Assembly (NCBI RefSeq): GCF_040869045.1
Contig: NC_090320.1
Coordinates: 237,058,978 to 237,122,977 of the forward strand
Source: Eurosta solidaginis
Taxonomy: Eukaryota > Arthropoda > Insecta > Diptera > Tephritidae
Reading direction: 5' to 3'
Length of the DNA: 64,000 nt
A model generated the notes under the pieces. It did not search any database. It saw only the letters and a program-made list of their open reading frames with translations, and was not told the DNA's origin. Made by a program: the position numbers and the translations under genes. This document shows, piece by piece, positions 44,801 through 53,639 of the stretch (positions are counted from its first letter, which is position 1; each line of letters begins with the position of its first letter).

Positions 44801-44938
44801 TCATCGACGAATTACCACGATCCTGCCAAGCTAGGACCTGCAAGTCCATGGTTTGAGGTTACCCCAAGTATCAGTAAATGAGTTATACTGGTCCCATTTG
44901 AATACAACATGCAACATGTTTTTTGCAGTCGGCTCCCC

Positions 44939-45520
44939 TACTAGTACTTTTATTATTAGAAATGAATAAATAATGCACAATCGGAAGCTGAGTGGAAAAA
45001 AGTGAAATTCCTGTATTGCTAAGTATGTAAATTCTATTTTTTATAACAACGTACCAGTCGGGCAAGTTATCCATTGTGGACAAAGCAACGGTTCCAAAAT
45101 GTTGGGCACCTCACTGAAACAAGATTGGCTAAGACTCACTTCATGGTCCTTTCTAACGCCTTTTCCCTATGCGAAAAAACAAAGATATGTACTCAGCTTT
45201 ACAATTGGTGGAACTCCAAATTTTTGCTTCAATGGTGGCAAGGTGTTGGTAAGAATATCTAGCAAATGTTAGAATGTCGGCTTGTTTAGCCTGTAATGTT
45301 GGCGAAAGCTAATTGAAAAAAAATTAACTTGTTATTCAAAAGTGCTGAAAATAGTAATTTTTAGCTTACAGTGAATCATTTAGCACTCTCCCTTAATTGC
45401 CTCCGAATCGCTTTCACATTTATGTATATTCTCTTCGCGCTCAATCAATACCAACCTAAGTGCAGTACTAAACATTATTTTATAAATTTTTTAATTATAT
45501 TTTTGTTGTATTTTAAGGAA
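44939..45520 (+). other. Unassigned, with one protein-like open segment
   Basis: A frame at about 45053-45262 is open, has unbiased composition and ends at a good donor-like sequence (TTG/GTAAGA at about 45249). No family is recognised; it may be an old exon or chance. Confidence 0.3.
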
Positions 45521-45703
45521 ATATATGCTTGGTTACAAAATTTACACAATTGTAAGTAAATTATTTGTTCACTGCCAATTCACAATAGCGCATCAGCTGT
45601 TTCGAAGTGAACTTTTGTTTGCCCGAAATTGCCGATATGCGGAAAAAGTTCACCCGAACAAAAGAAGTGAAGGCGAACACTCTTCCGCGATAGGGGTGAT
45701 TAT
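45521..45703 (-). repeat. Possible right end of an older inverted-repeat element
   Basis: Partner of 39741-39960; ends CGCGATAGGGGTGA. The match is patchy. Confidence 0.35.
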
Positions 45704-46329
45704 CTGATATAGGGTGTCTCTTTGACTCCCTTTTCACCTTTGTTAATTCCGTGAATTATTTATTAGCGTGAAACTTGATTTTTAACCATTCGTGCTTAAG
45801 GCCCGTATTATGTATGTCACCGTGAATGTTTGCGTCGCATTCACTCACATTCACCCAGAATTCGTATTTTATAACTTCTTACGTATTCGTGTTTGTCCTC
45901 CTACGTAGTCACTACGTATTCACTGAGACTGTCAAACCGAATACATAGCCAATATAGCCACTTATTACTTTTGTTATTTCGGAAAACTTTGCAGTACAAT
46001 TTCTTCGGAATAACTTCGTTTCAACGAGCTGGTAATATTGCAGCGAAACACCTGACAATTGTAAAAAAAGAAAACAGTGTAAATTGCAATATTGATTGTC
46101 TGATTGTTAATGTTTTTAAAACCAGTTGCTTGTTTATTTTTCAATTGCGGTTGAATTTTGTATCTTTCTTTTTTCCAAGTACTGTCGGCAATCGATTTGA
46201 AGATTTTGTTGCGGCCTTGCACTACAGCTGCAATTTTGGTACCATGCGCCTTGAAGTTCAAACCACTATGGCCGTATGGGCTGCGCTCAAGCTTCCGTAG
46301 GCACAGCCTCGTTGCAGTTGTTAACGCTA
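45704..46329. other. Unassigned, with repeat resembling 52090-52335
   Basis: 45800-45950 has CATTCACTCACATTCACCC, then AATTCGTATTTTATA, similar to the reverse complement of 52230-52330. No gene is supported. Confidence 0.4.
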
Positions 46330-46378
46330 CACTGTTTGTAACGTTGACCTGTTCTTTCTCATAATCAAAGAGTCATAT

Positions 46379-47369
46379 TGTAACGAATTTGCTGCAAATC
46401 CTCTTATTTGCCCTTTTGCTAGGTTCGTATCGCTAAACTGTTGAATAAATAACTCCAATATTGAATAATGGAAAAATGGCCTTTATTAAAATACTTCACA
46501 ATAACACTCAAACTGTGCAACGAATAGCTTAATAACCAAACTGATAGCTCAAATGAAACTCCACTATTCAAAATAATACTCTGGTTAACTTGTTAACCAG
46601 ATACTGAGATATCAAAATCAATGAAAGAGGGACCCTGAGGCAAGCACGGAACTCGCGGTGGAGTTGCCGTGCAACCGGGTGCCATTACCCGAAAATGGAA
46701 GAGGAGGATGGATAGTCCTCCTCGGCCAAACCAAGGCTGGTTGACTTGAACACCCCAGCTCACCGCATTGGTACCAACTTGTTGGGCCGAAGATCAACGG
46801 ACATTGATCTGTGTTTTACACCGGAGGTAAGTCTTCACGACAGGGACTCCCGTAATTCACGTTCTTTCTTTCTTCAAAATAATACTGCTATTGCTCGCTA
46901 GATATCGTCTTAGTCGTAACTGCTTGACAACTCAAATCAAACTGAATTACAGCGCCTCTACATCTGTCGCCTTTTATACTCTTTGGTTTCCTCGTTCGCA
47001 TTTTCTAGAATCTACTAGCATTGTCCATGAGCTCTCAAACTTCTCAGCTATAACTAAAATTGCACAATTTTATACATCTTCTAGGCGCTTCCAGAATCTA
47101 CTAGTCCAGTAGCTCTCAAACTTCTCAGCTGTAACTACAATTGCACAATTTTATAGTTTTTCTCATTGCATACTTATAGGAGTATCTCAGATATATGCAT
47201 GTGTTAGTGCATTGACTCTCCGCTGCTCGTATACGTACATGGTACATATATGTAGACGCAGTTATTGTTTCGTTTATGTAGATACATAATGCTTGAATTA
47301 TTGATGTGGATTCACGTCACTGCTTAGCATCGACGGCAGCACTCCTTAGTTTTGCTTATATTCGTAACA
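46379..47369 (-). repeat. Gypsy-type 3' LTR (with insertion and duplication)
   Basis: 991 bp versus 600 bp for the partner. The excess is the 292-bp insertion at 46581-46872 with its target duplication, plus an ~85-bp duplicated segment near 47070-47155. Confidence 0.85.
46581..46872. mobile_element. 292-bp insertion with 14-bp target duplication
   Basis: Flanked by TTCAAAATAATACT at 46567-46580 and 46873-46886; absent from the other LTR. It begins with the perfect palindrome CTGGTTAACTTGTTAACCAG and ends in TTCTTTCTTTC. Duplication length and simple tail suggest a retroposed SINE. No match to the other SINE families here. Confidence 0.8.
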
Positions 47370-47381
47370 CTGTCCTCCACC

Positions 47382-47972
47382 CAGGGATGCACCTTAACGT
47401 TAAGCTAATCGTTTATCAAAAAATTTCCACCGTTTCCGTTGAAACACTTCGAAATATTATCGATAAAGAAATTATCAAGATAAATTGTATCTCGTTTTTA
47501 ACCGAAACGAAAAGCTTTCGTTAACGTTAAAAACGTTAACGGAAACCTGATACTTTATGTTTGAATTGTGCTGGCAATGCTATAGCCATGGTGAAGCCGT
47601 AAGGTGGCAACAACGAGCGCACATACACACACAAACTCTATGTAATTTGTTTGTGTAATTCGTTGGTGGTAATGTCAAAAATACTCTGAGAAATGTTCGT
47701 ACTGTCAAAATTCATGAGAAAAGTTGCAATCAGCTTGGCTAATGCTTTCACATTTAATGACTCCGCCATCAATCAGCTTTGCCAGCATAGTTTGAAATTA
47801 ATAATCAACATAAACGATTTGATTTCGTTTTGATATGGCAGAAAACGAAACGAAATCATTTCGTTAATTTGACGATCTTAACGTTAATAAACGAAACGAA
47901 ATGACTTCGTTTCGTTTATTAACGTTGATTATCGTAACGAAATGATATCGTTTCGTTGGTTAAGCATGCCTG
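47382..47972. mobile_element. hAT-like MITE, copy 2 (591 bp)
   Basis: Same TIRs as copy 1, with the 8-bp duplication CCTCCACC at 47374-47381 and 47973-47980. It is nearly identical to 41851-42427 apart from a small ACACACAC-containing insertion. Confidence 0.88.
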
Positions 47973-48310
47973 CCTCCACCTAAGTCTGATCGTCCCGATC
48001 AGACAAATCTTTCGATCTAAACGCTGCTAGCATTGCCAAATGTACCACTCTTCTACTCCGTGGTTTCTCAATGCTTTGTATGCGGTAGATGGTATCACTG
48101 ATCTTCTTCACAACCTTGTACGGCCTTCCCAACTGCACCGAAATTTGGATGGAACACCTTTCCGCCGGTGAGGGTTGTATAACAGTACCAAATCTCCCGC
48201 CAAGAAACCTTTCGAATTATTGTTCTCATGGTACCTGTGTTTCATCGTACTACTCAATACCCTGGTTCGTTCCTTCACACTCTGTTGTTTGGCCGATGAA
48301 CTACTTCGTC
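47973..48310 (-). pseudogene. Integrase C-terminal remnant of the Gypsy-type element
   Basis: In the minus strand around 48290-48110: KHRYHENNNSKGF, AGDLVLLYNPHRRKG and WEGxTRL, the basic C-terminal domain of Gypsy integrases, continuing to about 47985. It joins directly to the protease frame, marking the internal deletion. Confidence 0.75.
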
Positions 48311-49857
48311 TACTTTTCCAAACTAAAGTTAAGTGGTATGTCCTGGTTCTTATAGCGCATAATTTTTCTCCGCATATCGATCCTGGTGTCATGGTCAACC
48401 AAGAAGTCCACTCCCAATATGACTTCATCAACGATCTCCGCCACAACGAATTTGTGTAGAACCATGAATTTTCCAATTAATACCTCACATACCACTTCGC
48501 CTTGGACTTGATTATACTCGCCTGTGACCGTACGCAACCTTTCTCCAGGTAATGACTTTACTCTCCTGTAGATCAAATCAGATCGAATCAAGGAATGAGA
48601 TGCCCCCGTATCTACAGTCAGTACACGCTCTTTACCATCCACATTCCCTCTGATGGTAAGACTGCTTGATTTCCTTCCAATCTGCGACACAGATATCACA
48701 GGACATTCAATAGCCGGGGCAAGTTTCCGTTTTTTACATCCGACACGCTCTTGCTCATTTCCGCCAGCTTTGCGTTTACGGCCACCCACATTGTTGGAAC
48801 TATTAGGACCAAGATCGCAATGACGTACAATGTGACCTGGGTTGCCGCACTTGAAACATTTAATAACTCCGGAATTCTTCTGTTGAGATCCCTTCAGTGC
48901 TTCCAAAATTGTGTCTACCCACTCTAGCCTTTCTACTTCCACACGGCGTGCTTTGAAAACTGGCTTACATAGAAGCGACGCTGTTTCCTGAATCAGAGCA
49001 TACGATACCGTTTCAGCAAATGTTGGTTTTGGATTCGCATATGTAGCCCGCTTCGTTTCCACATCTCGTATGCCATTTATAAAGCTCTGAATCTTTACCC
49101 TTTCAGTGTATGCCACGGGTGCATCCGCATTCGCTAAATGTGCTAGCCTTTCAATATCCGACGCAAACTCTTGCAATGTTTCACCAGGCCTCTGGAAGCG
49201 GTTCAGCAACTCCATTTGGTATATCTGTCTCCTATGCTCAGTTCCGTATCGTCTCTCTAGAGCAGCCATCAATGCTTCATAATTGTTCCGCTCTCCTTCG
49301 GGAATCGTCTGTAGGATTTCCGCTGCTGGCCCCTTCAATGCCACGAATAGTGCAGCAACTTTATCTTCCGCATTCCAGTTGTTCACTGCTGCGGTCTTCT
49401 CAAACTGTAGCTTGAAGACCTGGAAAGGAACAGAACCGTCAAAGGATGGTGTCTTTACCTTTGGATTACTCGCTGAAACAGCTGGGCGATTTAGTTGTAA
49501 CTGCTCCATACGACCTTTTAAATCATCTACTTCTGCCTGAAATTGAGCCATTTTTGCATCCTGCGCTTCCAGTTTTGATGATACCTGTTCCAAAATTTCT
49601 GCCGACATTTCAGATATACGTGCCTCTTGCGCTTCCAATTGAGATGCCATATATGTCTTTTGGTCTTCCAGTTGAGATGACACTTGCGACGTCATTTCTG
49701 AAATACGTGCCTCCTGTGATTCCAGTTGGGATGCCATATATGTCTTCTGTTCTTCGAGCTGTGTTTCCATCTTGGATGTTATCTGTGTCGACTGCGATTC
49801 CAGCTGAGATGCCACTGTCGATGTTTGAGCAGTTATTGCAGCCAATATCATGTTCAA
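48310..49857 (-). CDS. Gag-protease polyprotein of the Gypsy-type element
   Basis: A 515-residue open frame. Residues 1-125 form a coiled coil built of repeated SQLExQ(K/E)(T/A) segments; about 130-310 is the capsid-like region (FQVFKLQFEKTAAVNNW, ALKGPAAEIL); CFKCGNPGHIVRHC is a canonical CCHC knuckle at about 349-362; a basic linker follows; VLTVDTGASHSLI at about 417-429 is the aspartic protease active site, and VILGVDFLVDH its C-terminal flap region. Frame and motifs are intact, but the true N-terminus (SAP segment, 49854-50078) is in another frame because of a small indel near 49865. After the protease the frame crosses the deletion junction. Confidence 0.85.
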   Translation of the reverse strand: MNMILAAITAQTSTVASQLESQSTQITSKMETQLEEQKTYMASQLESQEARISEMTSQVSSQLEDQKTYMASQLEAQEARISEMSAEILEQVSSKLEAQDAKMAQFQAEVDDLKGRMEQLQLNRPAVSASNPKVKTPSFDGSVPFQVFKLQFEKTAAVNNWNAEDKVAALFVALKGPAAEILQTIPEGERNNYEALMAALERRYGTEHRRQIYQMELLNRFQRPGETLQEFASDIERLAHLANADAPVAYTERVKIQSFINGIRDVETKRATYANPKPTFAETVSYALIQETASLLCKPVFKARRVEVERLEWVDTILEALKGSQQKNSGVIKCFKCGNPGHIVRHCDLGPNSSNNVGGRKRKAGGNEQERVGCKKRKLAPAIECPVISVSQIGRKSSSLTIRGNVDGKERVLTVDTGASHSLIRSDLIYRRVKSLPGERLRTVTGEYNQVQGEVVCEVLIGKFMVLHKFVVAEIVDEVILGVDFLVDHDTRIDMRRKIMRYKNQDIPLNFSLEK

Positions 49858-50078
49858 GTCTGTGCGGCTGTCTGCGATGTTTCGTTTTTCTCTTCAATTT
49901 TTGTTGTTGTCTCGTCGACATCAAGATGAAAGACAGACTCTTCCACTTTAATTCCTTCTGCTTCCATTGCCTCTCGTAGTCGTGCCTGTAGTTCGAGTTT
50001 AATGCCGGTTGTATTCAATCCACGGCTCTCCAACTCCTTCTTCAGTTGCTGGATCTTCAATTCACTGAACTTTGCCAT
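49854..50078 (-). pseudogene. N-terminal SAP-like segment of Gag
   Basis: 74 residues; FSELKIQQLKKELESRGL and GIKLELQARL fit a SAP domain (DNA/chromatin-binding helix pair), which occurs at the start of Gag in some Gypsy groups. A frameshift separates it from the coiled coil; the related fragment at 18391-18894 reads through the equivalent point. Confidence 0.75.
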
Positions 50079-50109
50079 ATCCTTGTTGTCCTCCGGAATT
50101 TATTCAACA

Positions 50110-50129
50110 ATTCCTCTTCTGACACCAAT
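50110..50129 (-). promoter_or_regulatory. Probable primer binding site
   Basis: On the minus strand ATTGGTGTCAGAAGAGG directly follows the 5' LTR. Position fits; the tRNA was not identified with confidence. Confidence 0.5.
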
Positions 50130-50729
50130 TGTAACGAATTTGCTGCAAATCCTCTTATTTGCCCTTTTGCTAGGTTCGTATCGCTAACCTGTTAAATAAA
50201 TAACTCCAATATTGAATAATGGAAAAATGGCCTTTATTAAAATACTTCACAACACTCAAACTGTACAACGAATAGCTTAATAACCAAACTGATAGCTCAA
50301 ATGAAACTCCACTATTCAAAATAATACTACTATTGCTCGCTACATATCGTCTTAGTCGTACCTGCTTGACAACTCAAATCAAACTGAATTACAGCGCCTC
50401 TACATCTGTCGCCTTTTATACTCTTTGGTTTCCTCGTTCGTATTTTCTAGAATCTACTAGCATTGTCCATGAGCTCTCAAACTTCTCAGCTATAACTAAA
50501 ATTGCACAATTTTATAGTTTTTCTCATTGCATAATTTTATTTTTATATGCATGTGTTAGTGCATTGACTCTCCGCTGCTCGTATACGTACATGGTACATA
50601 TATGTAGACGCAGTTATTGTTTCGTTTATGTAGATACATAATGATTGAATTATTGATGTGCATTCACGTCACTGCTTAGCATCGGCTTAGAGACGGCAGC
50701 ACTCCTTAGTTTTGCTAATATTCGTAACA
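50130..50729 (-). repeat. Gypsy-type 5' LTR (600 bp)
   Basis: Complete LTR without the insertion found in its partner; same termini. Confidence 0.88.
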
Positions 50730-50747
50730 ATATTATAAAAGCTGACA

Positions 50748-51159
50748 TTTTTACGACAAACAAAATTTCTGGTAAAAGTCCAGAACAGGGGTTAGCAGTC
50801 CACGCGTCCAAAAATGTAGAGAGAGGCGTCAAAAGACGCGTATTGACCTCGACAACAACAATCCGAAGGTCCGTAGATATTTGCAGTTGAAGTTGGCAAT
50901 TTTATGCGGTTGTTGTAATGGTGTGCACATTGGCTCGGCCGAAGACCTCCAACGCGGAAAGGTGTTCTGCACAAAAATACAATGGATGCCACACCCGGTT
51001 TCGGAGGGACCCGGGATCATTTTTCGGTGTTTCGTTAATAAATTTTGAACGAGTCAATATTTTTATTTTAGTTTGACACCTCTCACGATATTTTTGGACG
51101 CGTATTAGCAGTCGACCCCTGTTCTGGACTTTTACCAGAAATTTTGTTTGTCGTAAAAA
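50748..51159. mobile_element. Element with 45-bp perfect inverted repeats
   Basis: The arms 50748-50792 and 51115-51159 are exact inverted copies (ACGACAAACAAAATTTCTGG, then TAAAAGTCCAGAACAGGGGT). A further partial arm occurs at 51211-51240 (GTCGACCCCTGTTCTAGAG). Noncoding, 412 bp. Confidence 0.8.
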
Positions 51160-51241
51160 ATTTAAATTTTATATTATGAGAAAGAACAGGTCAACGTTAC
51201 AAACAGTGTAGTCGACCCCTGTTCTAGAGTATTACCAAATT

Positions 51242-51665
51242 TCAAAATTTTTTTTTTTTCAATATTTTGTGTTCGAATTTTTTTTTAACTTCCTTCAGTG
51301 TTCTTTCAAGTTGTATGTCGGGGTTGATTCTGGATAGGTAATTTAACCTGTTGCAGTGCCCAGATGGAAGTTTAGCTAGAGTGACGCGCATTTCCCTAGG
51401 GAGAGTGAGTTCTTCCTCTGCTAGTTCTGGAATTTTTCTTTGAGTACCGGATTTGTCGAGCAATTCCTGGCATAGAGGTCCGACGCTTGTTGGTGGATAT
51501 CACTGAGGATCTATTTGTGCTTTTTTGCTTCATACGGGTTTGTTCTCAGGTGCCGTATTTCCTCATAATGTTTACGGAGATTACCGCTTAAGCCCCTGGA
51601 CGGTGTAGCCTCATCAATCAGATCTCTGTTGGGATGCCCAGATTTCTGGGTATTCAACAGAAACT
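51242..51665 (-). pseudogene. Jockey-like polymerase C-terminal fragment
   Basis: On minus: a segment near 51650-51520 with GHPNRDLIDE and SGNLRKHYEEIRHLR, then at 51420-51310 AEEELTLPREMRVTLAKLPS and CNRLNYLSRINPDI. This is characteristic of the end of the RNase H region in Jockey-like elements of flies. Stops and a frameshift are present; the zinc knuckle after PDI is lost. Confidence 0.7.
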
Positions 51666-51684
51666 GTTTGGTTAGCATTCCATT

Positions 51685-51845
51685 TCATTGTTGTTGTTGT
51701 TGTATCGATAAATCGTTATCGATTTTGATGGTCCTTCACCGGATATATATCAGGTATGTTCCGGTAACAAGCACCATTAAGGTACAAGCTCGACCATCTC
51801 GGGAACGATTTAATATGACCGCATTGAACCTTCTAGGCCATACCA
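51685..51845 (-). repeat. (CAA)n-tailed SINE-like element, 3' half, minus
   Basis: The reverse complement shows AAATCGTTCCCGAGATGGTC, GGTGCTTGTTACCGGAACAT and a (CAA)5 tail, collinear with 37085-37236. It lies directly beside the Jockey-like fragment. Confidence 0.75.
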
Positions 51846-52602
51846 CCAATAAATTTTTCTGAAGGACTTTTATTACAAAAGAAATAACAGTTTGGGTCCC
51901 TGGCTGTAATTTTTATAGGTTTCGCTTTTTTATTCCTGTAAAATTTGACGAAATATGCAGCCACATTGAACGAAGCTCTAAATATAACCTTTATCGGCTG
52001 TCTATGGAATATTTCAATAATTTTTCTCACGACATGTTAAGATTATTCAGTTTTTACTCAAAAATTATAAAAAAACGACAATAAAAAAGCAAAGTGAATG
52101 AAGCAAACGCGACCCAGAAACAAGTGAATATTTTGACAGCAAAAATGAGTATTCGTGACACTTTGCGTCGCTATATAATACGAAAAAACGCAATACAATC
52201 ACCTACAGTCACCTATAGTCACTGAGAGTCACCGAAGTGAATGAGTGCTTTTATATGATACGAATTTGGTTTCACTTGGGTGAAAGTGACTCTTCGCGTC
52301 GCTTTGCGTTATACAAAATAACTCCGTAACAATGCCATCTTTCGCATTAGCGTTACAACTTCTTGCCATTAAACAGGGGTAGTTTGTACAGCTGTCATTC
52401 ATTGGCAAGCATTTAACAAAGTTGTTATGTATATAAATACACCACATCATTGGTGCGGATACTGTTGCACATTTCACTCGCCAAATGCTGTAAATATAAA
52501 TTCTTTATTATTTTATAAATCTTGTGGCAAAAATAGCATTTCTCTTTGATTTTTAACACATTTATTATTCCTTTTTAAAAAATGGATCCAGCCTGTATTG
52601 CA
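51846..52602. other. Intergenic, with inverted-repeat remnant at 52090-52335
   Basis: 52090-52335 is built of GTGAATG, GTCAC and GCGTCGCTT-like strings and resembles 45800-45950 inverted. No coding gene. Confidence 0.4.
52577..52582 (-). terminator. Pol III terminator (minus T run) for tRNA-Gly at 52603
   Basis: Six T on the minus strand, about 20 bp past the tRNA 3' end. Confidence 0.6.
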
Positions 52603-52673
52603 TGCATCGGCCGGGAATCGAACCCGGGCCGCCCGCGTGGCAGGCGAGCATTCTACCACTGAACCACCGATGC
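52603..52673 (-). tRNA. tRNA-Gly (GCC)
   Basis: 71 nt, identical to the gene at 36097. All stems pair and both internal promoter boxes are intact. Its 3' flank (TGCAATACAGGC) resembles that of the plus-strand gene (TGCAATGGCAGC). Confidence 0.97.
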
Positions 52674-53436
52674 TGTTGTTAAAAGATACGCAAAACTACA
52701 ATGAGAACAGTGAGGATATATGTAGCAAAGACAATTGTATTATAAAGAATCATAATTTTGTTGACAGAGAAAATTCGGCAACTAATTGTTATAAGGCCAT
52801 GTAGAGTATTATGCATCTTTACACGAAATTCAACCTATGTATATCAAAAGCTATCATCCGGTGGCAAACTCCTGAGCCAGATAAATAATTTTGCATGTAA
52901 ATGCAACAACAACGATTTGAGCCACATAAATCCAGATAGAAGTCTGGTTCAATTTGTGAGCCAGATAATTTGTTAATTACTTCTTTTTAGGTTGGCAACG
53001 CGGCCTTTAATATACTTACTTTTTCAAAAATAGATGTCGCTGCTTAGCCTTTCGCCGTATGAGTTAAATGAAAAACAGCGGCGACATCTGCCTATCACAT
53101 TTCACATGTGCGAAAATTTCACGACATCTGCTTCTCAAGTCTCTCAATGATCCAGAGCATTCCCGTGAGAATTGAGCGTGAACCGGAGCTGTAAAACTCA
53201 CTGAAAGACGGCAAAACATAAGCCTTAAATCGCGAACAACCTTTCGACTTAAAAATTTTTCTTCTCACATTTTATTTTGTATTGACAGTTTGCTATTCAT
53301 TGTTGAAAAAATAAACTAAGGATTATGATGTTGCGTATTTGCAATGGTGTAGCAAATGCATAGGAGTGTATTTTGTTAGTGTATTTATAAAACTCTATAC
53401 ATGATTTTTAAAAACGTACTACCACACTGTATTACA
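52674..53436. other. Intergenic between tRNA-Gly genes
   Basis: No supported gene. A short frame with CCGGTGGCAAACTCC-like content near 52860 shows no family motif. Confidence 0.45.
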
Positions 53437-53507
53437 TGCATCGGCCGGGAATCGAACCCGGGCCGCCCGCGTGGCAGGCGAGCATTCTACCACTGAACCA
53501 CCGATGC
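53437..53507 (-). tRNA. tRNA-Gly (GCC)
   Basis: 71 nt, identical to the other three. A minus-strand T run (plus AAAAA at about 53410) lies past the 3' end. Confidence 0.97.
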
Positions 53508-53639
53508 TGCTGAAGACTAGGTCTATTGGTGCGCAATGCTTATAGCCTAAACAAATGTTACGACAATATAAATACGTACATAGCACATAGAAAATGCCTA
53601 AAAATAGATTATGTACATATGTACATATTTATTTATAAA

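Larger units (their letters stand above)
39992..44938 (-). mobile_element. DNA element with ~60-bp TIRs encoding an uncharacterised protein
   Basis: The left TIR (39992-40054) and right TIR (44880-44938) are inverted copies sharing ACTGCAAAAAACATGTTGCA and TGTTGTATTCAAATGGGAC. Within them lies a minus-strand coding relic (44094 to 40705) and, near the right end, tandem subterminal repeats. Four later insertions inflate it: a Harbinger-like MITE, a DINE-like element which itself received a hAT MITE, and a SINE. Without them the element is about 1.8 kb. No known transposase motif was recognised, so the superfamily is open; flanking TA at both ends is only weakly suggestive of a target duplication. 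Confidence 0.65.
46379..50729 (-). mobile_element. Gypsy-type LTR retrotransposon with large internal deletion
   Basis: LTRs TGTTACGAATA...TTCGTTACA (minus sense) lie at 50130-50729 (5') and 46379-47369 (3'), with the 4-bp duplication ATAT at 46375-46378 and 50730-50733. Internal order on minus: primer site, SAP-domain start of gag, coiled coil, capsid, CCHC knuckle, protease, then a jump to the integrase C-terminus. Reverse transcriptase, RNase H and the integrase core are missing, so it is non-autonomous. A ~292-bp insertion sits in the 3' LTR, and a hAT MITE sits just inside the 3' LTR. Confidence 0.88.
46330..51208. mobile_element. TA-flanked element with 36-bp perfect TIRs, filled by later insertions
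   Basis: CACTGTTTGTAACGTTGACC (and onward, 36 bp) at 46330-46365 is exactly inverted at 51173-51208, with TA on each outer side (46328-46329, 51209-51210). This fits a Tc1/mariner-type MITE. Most of the interval is a Gypsy-type element and a palindromic element, leaving only a little over 100 bp of original sequence. Confidence 0.6.

Noticed and set aside
49110..49979. Plus-strand frames opposite gag-protease of the Gypsy-type element
   Set aside because: Antisense shadows of the 515-codon frame; the family motifs are on the minus strand.
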